This document shows positions 25,404 through 32,413 of a stretch of DNA of 33,517 nt, piece after piece (positions within the stretch are counted from its first letter, which is position 1; each line of letters begins with the position of its first letter). The notes beneath the pieces were generated by a model. It ran no database searches. It was not told the origin of the DNA and saw only the letters and a program-made list of their open reading frames with translations. The DNA is from Planctomycetaceae bacterium (GTDB lineage: Bacteria; Planctomycetota; Phycisphaerae; Phycisphaerales; SM1A02). Location: assembly GCA_027483065.1 (NCBI GenBank), contig JAIXVI010000010.1, positions 1 through 33,517 of the forward strand, in the 5' to 3' direction. Position numbers and translations under genes: made by a program.

Positions 25404-28400
25404 TCACCGCCCGCCCATCGGTCGAGTGCGCATTTTCTCCATCGCCGCGGGCTTCGAGCCAGGGAGCGGTTCGATCGTCTCGCCGTCCTTCGTGAAGAGG
25501 TCCATGTCCTTGCACCAGCCGCGGACTTCGAGGATGTAGCGACGCGTTGTTCCCGCGGGCGCTTCAGCGGGAAACCCGCCAGAAACCCCGCCAGAAACCC
25601 CGCCAGAAACCCCGCCAGAAACACTGGCCGAAAGTTTGGCGGGCACACGGAAATCAACCGTCACCTGCTCGCCTGGCCCGAAGACCGCGAGCGACTCGTC
25701 GCCACCACGCACGAGCTCCGCGACATCGCCGAACTCCGTGTAGAGCCCGAATTGGAATCGGCAATCCCACAACGGAAGTCGCCGCGCATCGTCGTAGTGC
25801 GGTTGCTTCTGCGGTCCGGTGGTTCGTTGCGCGAAACCGACCGACGCGAGCTCCGCGCCTGCGAGCGCGAGTTCGATCGGCGCGGTCGGCAGTGCTTCAC
25901 GCGCGACAAGCCGCACGCTGTCGAAGTAGACCTCCATGTTCGTGCGCATGCGAAGCGCGTTGACGCCTGCGGGCAGTTTCTCGCGCGGAATCGGCAGTGC
26001 CATGCGACGCGGCATCCCCGCGGGATAGCCCCACTCCTCCACCAGCGTCGTCCAAGTGCCGTCGACACCGCGTGCTTCGAGACTCGGCGCGCGATACTTC
26101 GCGCCCGCCTGCCATGCCGCAAACATCGTTTGGCAGTACGGGTACTCAACCCACCCGTCAATGACGAGCCATGGATCGGCGATCGCGCCGATCTCGGTCG
26201 CAAACTCAAGTTCGAGTACCTGTTCACCGGCGAGTCTTCCGAGAAAGCGCGGATCGTGCGGCCCGACGTCGGGCGCAACGAGGTCGACCTTCGCCAACGC
26301 TTCGCGACTCGACGCGTTTGCGGTCGATGCGATCCACTCGTCTTTCCACGCGACGATATCGCCGGTTGGCGCAACGCCGCCAATCGCGAGCCGCTCATCG
26401 GGCGCGAGGTCCCAACCTTCAGGTACATCAACCGCACGCAGCGCGACCTGATCGAGCATGCATGATTCTTCCATCGGCTCGGCAAGCGCGATCCGCAACG
26501 CGCCATCGGCGCGCGGTACAAGCGCACCTTCCGGAAACACGAACGTTTCGCGCGGACGCGGCTCGCTGTAGACGCCAGGCTCTAGGAGGTACCCGAGCCC
26601 ACCCACACCAAGGAGATCCGACACGAACTCCATCCGCTCGCCGTTCCATGCGAAGAGCACGGGGCACGAAGAGATTTGCCGCTGCGTCTCGACGATCGAT
26701 GTGATTTCGCCAGCCTTCACGCCGACTTCACTTTGAAAGACACCGTCCGACCACTCGATCTCCACGACATCCGCCGCGTCGAACGGACCGATTCCCACGG
26801 AAACAGGCGCGAGCGACTGTCCGCGACCGGTGTGTGAGCGGAACGTTTCACCGCCGAACCACTCGTTACCCACGCGAACCGCGTAGGCCGTACCGATGCC
26901 ACTGGTATTCGAACGCATCGATTGCGACGGATCGTCGCGTCCGCTGAAACGGAACGCGACCGAGTTTCCGCGCCCCGGCCCCGGCGCGAGCAGAAGCGGC
27001 GCTTTCCCCGCGCGAAGCGCGAGCACCGACGGGCCTTTCGTTGCGTCAAGTTGCACGGCCTGTGCGCGAATGATCTCTTCACCGTACGGAAGCTCGGTGA
27101 CGAGTCGTCCGGATTCATCGAGTAAAAGCATGCTTTTCGCACGCATCAGCAAGAGATCACTGTGCCCATCGCCCGTTGCATCGACGACGGCGAGTTCCGT
27201 TCGCGCGTCGCGCGCGTAGGTCTCAATACGCGTTGGCATGCGCAAGTAACCGCCACTCGCGAGTGCAAGTCGTCGCAGCGGAATGTCGGCGAGATCGACT
27301 ACTGCTGCTGCGAGGGCCTGTTCGTCCAGTTGCTCTTGCGTGAAGCCCGGAGCAGTACCTGGCACCCATCGCCAAAGCCGCTCGTTCAAGAGCAGCGTGT
27401 GCGGCGGGAGTTCGTTCAAGATGAAGATGTCGGCATCGCGGTCGTAATCGAAGTCGCCGATGATTGTTGAAATTGGCCCGCGCTCCGCGGTCTCGAATCC
27501 CGGAATATTGAGCGCCTCCTTCGCAATGTCTTTGAACGATCCGCCGACATTCGCAAGAAGTTCAATCGGCCCGTCGCGTGCGAGGAGCAACACATCGAGA
27601 TCACCATCGTGATCGAGGTCTGCGAGTGCGCCGTCACCACAACTTGTCGTCGTTCCCGCTGCTTGCCATGTCTCCGTCGCATCGCGGAAACCACCACCTG
27701 GTTCCGCGAGAATCAACCGATTTCCGCCGCTGCGACAGAGATAGAGATCAGTCAACCCGTCGTTGTCGACGTCACCGAGCAAGATCGACCACGTCGAACC
27801 TCCTGCCAACGTCGCCAGCGCGTGATCTGGCTTCGCAACGAACGATCCGTCCGCTTGACCTGCAAGAAAAAGCGCCGACAAATCAAACGCACCCTTTTCG
27901 ACGAGTGCCCGCGCGATCAGGATGTCGAGACGTCCGTCGGCATCTAGATCGCCTACAACCGCATGCTGCTCGAGATCCTGCGACCACTGCGGGGCGTAAC
28001 CCTCAGGCCAGCGAATCGCGAGTTCTTTCGGTGCTTCGAAGATCGGCCCCGACGGCGGCTTCCAATCGGAGGGCGTGAACGACTTGGGAAGTGGTGCCAA
28101 GCCAAGTGAACCCATGCGTGTGTATTTGAACTCCGCGTTCTTCGCGCGCGGATTGGCCGCCAAATCCTCGAACGACTTCAGCGCACTCTCCGCGCGCGCT
28201 TCATCGCCTGTACGACGCGCACATCGTTGCATGCCGAGAAACGCACTCTTCAAGCGCGCGTCGCGCGTGGCGGCTCTTTCATACCACTCAAATGCTTTCG
28301 CGTACTCACCGGTTTGCTCGAGTGCTTGTCCCGTGAAGTACTGCGCGTACGCATCTTCACCGCGCGCCTGCGCAACAGGAAGAAATGCCGTCAACGCTTC

Positions 28401-28853
28401 GGCCGGCTTTCCGAGATAGAGAAGGCAAAGGCCTTGGCAATAGCGTGCACGCAGCGCGAGATCTTTCGGCGGGTTGGTTTTGAGAAACTCGCCGAGCAGC
28501 GCGAGCGCTTCGTCTTGCGCTCCCTCGCGCGATTGATTCAAGATCGCAATGGCATGACCGAGCGCTACCTCACGCGGCGCGTTCGGCAACTTCGCGATCC
28601 GCGCAAACTCCGCGGCCGCTTGCTCAAACTCGAATCGCCCCATCATGCCAACGGCGCGATTGAGTTCCGCCGCGAGCGCTGCGTCGAGAGGCTCTGCACT
28701 TGACTGCTCACTCTTCCCCGCCGTTTCCGTCGCGCCTTCCTCTTTGCCGCAACCAAGTGTGACCGAAACGAGCAACATCGCGGCAGTAAGACTGCGCGCG
28801 AAAAGCACATGTTCGCGAAGGCGAAGGCTGTCGAAGTTCAAAGCGAGGGACAT
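25404..28853 (-). CDS. TPR/FG-GAP/ASPIC-UnbV lipoprotein
   Basis: The 1149-residue protein begins at ATG 28853-28851, with a lipoprotein signal ending VTLGC (C35). Order of parts: TPR-type helices at about 55-235 (LGKPAEALTAFLPVAQARGE, TGEYAKAFEWYERAATRDARL); FG-GAP/VCBS repeats at about 295-560 with calcium-loop cores (DLDADGRLDILI, DVDNDGLTDLYL, DLDHDGDLDVLLL, DATGDGHSDLLL); an ASPIC/UnbV part at about 640-700 (GTAYAVRVGNEWFGGETFRSHTG, VVEIEWSDG); then a long beta-rich end with CPVLFAWNGERMEFVSDLLG at about 715-735. A repeated VSGG linker sits at 1078-1093. It would be an outer lipoprotein facing the periplasm or surface. It is the second UnbV protein of the operon and directly precedes the cytochrome gene. 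Confidence 0.88.
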   Translation of the reverse strand: MSLALNFDSLRLREHVLFARSLTAAMLLVSVTLGCGKEEGATETAGKSEQSSAEPLDAALAAELNRAVGMMGRFEFEQAAAEFARIAKLPNAPREVALGHAIAILNQSREGAQDEALALLGEFLKTNPPKDLALRARYCQGLCLLYLGKPAEALTAFLPVAQARGEDAYAQYFTGQALEQTGEYAKAFEWYERAATRDARLKSAFLGMQRCARRTGDEARAESALKSFEDLAANPRAKNAEFKYTRMGSLGLAPLPKSFTPSDWKPPSGPIFEAPKELAIRWPEGYAPQWSQDLEQHAVVGDLDADGRLDILIARALVEKGAFDLSALFLAGQADGSFVAKPDHALATLAGGSTWSILLGDVDNDGLTDLYLCRSGGNRLILAEPGGGFRDATETWQAAGTTTSCGDGALADLDHDGDLDVLLLARDGPIELLANVGGSFKDIAKEALNIPGFETAERGPISTIIGDFDYDRDADIFILNELPPHTLLLNERLWRWVPGTAPGFTQEQLDEQALAAAVVDLADIPLRRLALASGGYLRMPTRIETYARDARTELAVVDATGDGHSDLLLMRAKSMLLLDESGRLVTELPYGEEIIRAQAVQLDATKGPSVLALRAGKAPLLLAPGPGRGNSVAFRFSGRDDPSQSMRSNTSGIGTAYAVRVGNEWFGGETFRSHTGRGQSLAPVSVGIGPFDAADVVEIEWSDGVFQSEVGVKAGEITSIVETQRQISSCPVLFAWNGERMEFVSDLLGVGGLGYLLEPGVYSEPRPRETFVFPEGALVPRADGALRIALAEPMEESCMLDQVALRAVDVPEGWDLAPDERLAIGGVAPTGDIVAWKDEWIASTANASSREALAKVDLVAPDVGPHDPRFLGRLAGEQVLELEFATEIGAIADPWLVIDGWVEYPYCQTMFAAWQAGAKYRAPSLEARGVDGTWTTLVEEWGYPAGMPRRMALPIPREKLPAGVNALRMRTNMEVYFDSVRLVAREALPTAPIELALAGAELASVGFAQRTTGPQKQPHYDDARRLPLWDCRFQFGLYTEFGDVAELVRGGDESLAVFGPGEQVTVDFRVPAKLSASVSGGVSGGVSGGVSGGFPAEAPAGTTRRYILEVRGWCKDMDLFTKDGETIEPLPGSKPAAMEKMRTRPMGGR
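25570..25623. repeat. In-frame 12-base tandem repeat coding VSGG
   Basis: Three exact units of GAAACCCCGCCA (25582-25617), plus an imperfect flanking unit at 25570-25581 and a partial one after, encode four VSGG blocks on the - strand. Because the unit is 12 bases, copy-number change would alter linker length but not the reading frame. Confidence 0.9.
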
Positions 28854-28880
28854 GTCCCGAGCATACGGCCCGACGCGGCG

Positions 28881-28938
28881 TTCGTGGGTGCAATCTTCGT
28901 GGGTGCAATGTTCGTGGGTGCAATCTTCGTGGGTGCAA
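28881..28938. repeat. 15-base tandem repeat, four units, upstream of the UnbV lipoprotein gene
   Basis: TTCGTGGGTGCAATC occurs at 28881-28895 and 28911-28925, with a one-base variant at 28896-28910 and a 13-base partial at 28926-28938. It lies 27 bases upstream of the lipoprotein start codon, in the 137-base gap after the hydrolase gene. That position suits a regulatory or variable-number repeat. Confidence 0.9.
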
Positions 28939-28990
28939 ACCGCTCAGGGAAGAACTTCTTGGGCGCGCACTTCGCGCCGCGATCTGCGAC

Positions 28991-29989
28991 TTACGGAAGT
29001 GTCCGCTTCGCTGCCGCAATACGCGCGTCGTTCGACGCGATATCAATCGCGCCACTCCCCGCCCGCGCAAATCGCGGCATTGCAGCGTACGGGTGGACTT
29101 CGGCGCGGTAGTGCGCACGCATGTCGTGGCCCTGACGTCGCGCACGCGCGTCGCGCAGCGCTGCCAAATCGATCGGCGCAACCACGACTTTTTCGCCGGC
29201 CCCTGGATCCGCCTGCGCAAGCACGCGACCGTCGAAGTCGACCGCCATCGAACCACCTGGCCACGAGAACGGCGGGTAGCCCTCGAAGGTCGCGCCTTGA
29301 TTGCACGCAAGCACAAACGCGGTGTTCTCAATCGCGCGGGCACGATTGATCGTCGTCCACCAATCCATCGGCGCGGTTGCCCCCCACGGATCCATGTACG
29401 CACTCACACGGACGAGAATCTCTGCGCCGTGAAACGCGAGTTGTCGAATGGACTCGGGGAAAAGCCAGTCGTAACAAATCGCGCAGCCGATCTTCCCGAT
29501 CTCCGTGTCCGCCACCGGAAATGGTTCTTCAACGTACTGCGGAAAATCATGCGGACTCGCGTGCACTTCCCACGGAATCCACGGATTCACCTTGCGGTAC
29601 TTCGCGACGATTCCCTCCGGACCGATGAGGCACGTCGTGTTGAACACCGCGCCCGGATAGCGCGCGTCGCGCTCGATGAATGTGCCCGTTTGCACGTAGC
29701 ACCCCGTTGCGCGCGCGAAGCGCACGTACGCGTCGGTGTGGTCGTTTGGAATCTCGACCGCGAGATGCTGAAGCAACTCTTCGACCGTGAAATAGACCGG
29801 CGCCGCGTGTGCAAACTCAGGAAACGCGATGAGCCGCACATCGAAAAACGGCTTGTATCCCGCGACGGTTTGCTCCGCCATCGCAATCATGCGCGCAACG
29901 CGCGACGGGATTTCCGCGCGCGTTCGCGGATTCTCAAACGCCGTTTGAATCGCGGCAGCGTGATAGCGTTCGACGGTAGATTTGGGCAT
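28991..29989 (-). CDS. Carbon-nitrogen hydrolase (nitrilase superfamily)
   Basis: The 332-residue protein has the complete nitrilase-superfamily triad: E58 in AFPEFAH, K133 in KYRKVN and C172 in GCAICYDWLFPES. Glycine-rich and WPGGSMAVDFDGRVLA strands support the four-layer alpha-beta-beta-alpha fold, and the length suits an aliphatic amidase, nitrilase or N-carbamoyl amidohydrolase. There is no signal peptide, so it is cytoplasmic. The substrate cannot be told from sequence; the basic HDMRAHYRAEVHPYA tail recalls amidase-type members. It follows iscX by 61 bases on the same strand and precedes the UnbV lipoprotein. Confidence 0.88.
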   Translation of the reverse strand: MPKSTVERYHAAAIQTAFENPRTRAEIPSRVARMIAMAEQTVAGYKPFFDVRLIAFPEFAHAAPVYFTVEELLQHLAVEIPNDHTDAYVRFARATGCYVQTGTFIERDARYPGAVFNTTCLIGPEGIVAKYRKVNPWIPWEVHASPHDFPQYVEEPFPVADTEIGKIGCAICYDWLFPESIRQLAFHGAEILVRVSAYMDPWGATAPMDWWTTINRARAIENTAFVLACNQGATFEGYPPFSWPGGSMAVDFDGRVLAQADPGAGEKVVVAPIDLAALRDARARRQGHDMRAHYRAEVHPYAAMPRFARAGSGAIDIASNDARIAAAKRTLP

Positions 29990-30050
29990 CTGTCTTCCTC
30001 ACGCCAATGGCGCAACGATTGGATTCGACCGGTGTCCGACCAGCTCGTCT

Positions 30051-30248
30051 TTACCCACGCTCGTCCATCCACGCTTGTTGGATCGCTTCGAGAATGCGCT
30101 CGTTGCACGGATGGCCGGGCTGCTCGACAAATCCTGGCAATGCGGTGACCATCGCTTTCAAGCGAGGGAACGACACCGTCGTCGGGTCGACCTCGGGATG
30201 AAGATCCACGAGCTCCTCTGCGATTCGTTGAACATCGAGCCAGTGCAT
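30051..30248 (-). CDS. iscX: IscX, iron-sulfur cluster assembly accessory protein
   Basis: This 65-residue protein matches the IscX (YfhJ) pattern closely: W-x-D near the start (MHWLDVQRIAEELVDLHPEVDP), TVSFPRLKAMVTALPGF in the middle, and NERILEAIQQAWMDE at the end. IscX is a small acidic winged-helix protein that binds iron and the cysteine desulfurase IscS, modulating cluster synthesis. The gene begins 12 bases after the ferredoxin stop, the same fdx-iscX order as at the end of the Escherichia coli isc operon. IscS, IscU and HscBA genes are not in the window. Confidence is high despite the small size. Confidence 0.9.
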   Translation of the reverse strand: MHWLDVQRIAEELVDLHPEVDPTTVSFPRLKAMVTALPGFVEQPGHPCNERILEAIQQAWMDERG

Positions 30249-30260
30249 GGTTCTCTCGCG

Positions 30261-30677
30261 TTAGTGCGGAATTTCCTTCACCGCGTTGCGATTCCACGCA
30301 GGAACTCGCACGACGATCGGCACGCGCTTTCCTTCGCCGAGATCTTTCAGCTCACACTGGCACGAGAGCCGCGACGTGCGCTTGATGCCAGGCGCCTCTT
30401 CCACGCGATCCTCTTCGTCTTCCGAGGCTTCGCCGACTTGGTTCGCGCCGCTCTCGAGGTAGATGTGGCACGTTGAACACGCGCAAACGCCACCACACGC
30501 GTGCTCGATGTTGATGCCGTTGTCCATCGCCACTTCGAGAATGGACTCATGCTCGCCGCCGAGCACTTCCCAAACTTTCTGCGAGGTGCCCGTCAAGCCC
30601 TCGGGGTCTTCGAGGTGGAAGGTGATCGGAATCACCGGCGGTCCGTGATGATGGCTGTCGTCGCGCTTGAGATGCAT
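30261..30677 (-). CDS. fdx: Isc-type [2Fe-2S] ferredoxin
   Basis: The 138-residue protein has adrenodoxin/Isc-type cluster ligands: C61, C67 and C70 in CGGVCACSTC, and C106 in LSCQC, with extra cysteines C65 and C108. An acidic loop (EASEDEEDRVEE) follows the second motif, as is usual at the partner-docking face. An N-terminal His-rich stretch (DDSHHHGPP) precedes the fold and may be unstructured. It supplies electrons to Fe-S cluster assembly or other redox partners in the cytoplasm. It is the first gene of the long - strand operon and is divergent from the Ycf46-like ATPase. It is tightly linked to iscX. Confidence 0.92.
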   Translation of the reverse strand: MHLKRDDSHHHGPPVIPITFHLEDPEGLTGTSQKVWEVLGGEHESILEVAMDNGINIEHACGGVCACSTCHIYLESGANQVGEASEDEEDRVEEAPGIKRTSRLSCQCELKDLGEGKRVPIVVRVPAWNRNAVKEIPH

Positions 30678-30718
30678 GGGGTTCGCCTGTCGAATGCCCT
30701 CCGACGGAGGGGGCGCGG

Positions 30719-30742
30719 ATCATAGCGGGCCGGAGAAGTCAA
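30719..30742 (-). promoter_or_regulatory. Possible promoter elements upstream of fdx
   Basis: Reading the - strand, TTGACT (30742-30737) is followed after 12 bases by TATGAT (30724-30719), about 40 bases before the ferredoxin start. The -10-like element is good, but the spacer is too short for a standard sigma-70 promoter, so only the -10 may be real. A CCCTCC-GAC-GGAGGG hairpin lies just downstream at 30697-30711. Confidence 0.3.
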
Positions 30743-30816
30743 CCGACCCACGATTCATGCCGTTATTCTGCGCGCGCGGCGTGGTACTTGCCCGCGACAC
30801 CCCGACGTGACACCCG

Positions 30817-32397
30817 ATGAGAGCGCCTGTGACCACTCCTTCCCCAAACCACGCGACGAACCACGCGACAAACCACGCGACAAACGACGTCCTCGCGTTC
30901 GTTGAAACGCTTCGCCGCCAACTCGACGGCATCTATCCGCTGCTTGTCATCGAGACCGACGATGAGGATGGGCTGCGAACCGCCCTCTTCGACGCTGTTC
31001 GGAGTGACCTCCCCTATCGCGAGTGGACCGCGGTGCGTGGCCTCGGAAACGCGCGCCTCGCGGGCGACGCCATCGCCGAGACGACCCACGCTTCCGCAGC
31101 GCTCGCGTGGATGCCCGCCAACGAGTCGCACCAGCGTTCAGTCACTGTTTTTTACGACCTCGGCGCGCATCTGGCAGATCCGCGCGTCGCCCGCGCCTTG
31201 AAAGAAGCGGTCACATGGGCTCGACGAAACTTCTGTTCGATCGTGCTCGTCGAACATCGCGTCGATCTCTCCGCCGCAACCTTCGGCGCACTCGCGGCCG
31301 AAGCCCATCGCATCGCGGTTCCGAGCCCATCCGAAGCGGATCTTTCTGAACTCGTCCGCGCGACGGTGCGCGAAGTCTCACGCTCACGGAAGATCGAGGC
31401 ATCGGTGCGCCGCTCCACGCTCGAAGCGATGGCGCGCGGCCTGCGCGGACTCACACGTCGCCAAGCGGAACGCGTCGTACTCGCTGCGGTCACCGAAGAC
31501 AATCGCTTCGACGACAGCGATCTCGAGCGCATGCTGCTCCTCAAACGCAACGCGTGCGCCGACCTCGAAGGCGTCCTCGAGTTCGTGCAAGCCCCAGTTT
31601 CCATGGATGAAATCGGCGGACTTGCGCAGTTGAAGAAGTGGCTCGATGCGCGACATCTCGGCTCGATCGACGAGGCGGAGGAGTTCGGACTCACGCTTCC
31701 GCGCGGCGTGCTTTTGCTCGGCGTGCAAGGCGCCGGAAAGAGCCTCGCTGCGAAGGCGGTCGCCACCGCGTGGCGCGTTCCGCTCCTCAAACTCGATGCA
31801 GGCGCGCTCTTCGACAAATACATCGGTGAAAGCGAGCGTCGCTTGCGCGACTCTCTCGCACAAGCCGATCGCATGGCACCTGCTGTGCTCTGGATCGATG
31901 AAATCGAGAAGGGCTTCGCAAGCGCGAGTTCGCAATCGTCGGATGGTGGTCTCTCACGCCGCATGTTCGGTACGCTCCTGACGTGGATGCAAGAGCGTCG
32001 CTCAGCCACGTTCCTCGTCGCAACGGCCAACGATATTTCCGCGCTTCCGCCCGAACTTCTCCGCAAAGGACGATTCGATGAGGTGTTCTTCGTCGACCTT
32101 CCCAACGAGAGTGTTCGACGCATGATTCTCTCCATTCATCTCCGAAAGCGTCGCCGCGATCCCGCGCAGTTTGATCTCGGCGCACTTGCGGCGGCGACTC
32201 ACGGCTTCAGCGGAGCAGAGATCGAAGCTGGCATCGAAAGCGCGCTTCGCCGCGCATTCGCCGACGATCGCCGCACGCTCACCGATCGCGATCTTCTCGA
32301 GACGTTCCATGGAAGTCCGCCGATCTCGGTGGTGATGGCCGAAAAAGTCGCGGAACTCCGCGCATGGGCCGCGCAGCGCTGCGTTTCTGCAGACTGA
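30817..32397 (+). CDS. Ycf46-like AAA+ ATPase
   Basis: This 526-residue protein has a degenerate N-terminal ATPase-like half (about 35-240: PLLVIETDDEDGLRTALFDA, VTVFYDLGAHL, SIVLVEHRVDL) without a P-loop. A canonical AAA domain follows at about 260-500: Walker A GVQGAGKS (302-309), Walker B VLWIDE (357-362), sensor TAND (403-406) and RKGRFDE (416-422). This two-part layout fits Ycf46-type proteins, found in cyanobacteria and plastids and sporadically elsewhere, with a suggested role in inorganic-carbon use there; the function here is unknown. Three 12-base repeats near the start encode NHAT NHAT NHAT. rlmN begins 16 bases downstream, so co-transcription is likely. Confidence 0.85.
   Translation: MRAPVTTPSPNHATNHATNHATNDVLAFVETLRRQLDGIYPLLVIETDDEDGLRTALFDAVRSDLPYREWTAVRGLGNARLAGDAIAETTHASAALAWMPANESHQRSVTVFYDLGAHLADPRVARALKEAVTWARRNFCSIVLVEHRVDLSAATFGALAAEAHRIAVPSPSEADLSELVRATVREVSRSRKIEASVRRSTLEAMARGLRGLTRRQAERVVLAAVTEDNRFDDSDLERMLLLKRNACADLEGVLEFVQAPVSMDEIGGLAQLKKWLDARHLGSIDEAEEFGLTLPRGVLLLGVQGAGKSLAAKAVATAWRVPLLKLDAGALFDKYIGESERRLRDSLAQADRMAPAVLWIDEIEKGFASASSQSSDGGLSRRMFGTLLTWMQERRSATFLVATANDISALPPELLRKGRFDEVFFVDLPNESVRRMILSIHLRKRRRDPAQFDLGALAAATHGFSGAEIEAGIESALRRAFADDRRTLTDRDLLETFHGSPPISVVMAEKVAELRAWAAQRCVSAD
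30847..30882. repeat. In-frame 12-base tandem repeat coding NHAT
   Basis: AACCACGCGAC(G/A) is repeated three times (30847-30858, 30859-30870, 30871-30882) in the N-terminal part of the Ycf46-like gene, residues 11-22. As with the VSGG repeat, copy-number change would keep the frame. Confidence 0.9.
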
Positions 32398-32413
32398 CTG
32401 CTACTCTTCGCGA

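Noticed and set aside
28847-28858. 12-base palindrome GGGACATGTCCC over the lipoprotein start codon
   Set aside because: Perfect palindromes of this length are expected several times by chance in a window this size, and it shares no clear consensus with the one at 22406.
28809-29111. Pentapeptide-like FVGAI/FVGAM repeat protein on the + strand
   Set aside because: The periodicity comes from the 15-base DNA repeat, all frames of which give five-residue repeats; the rest of the frame is antisense to the hydrolase C-terminus.
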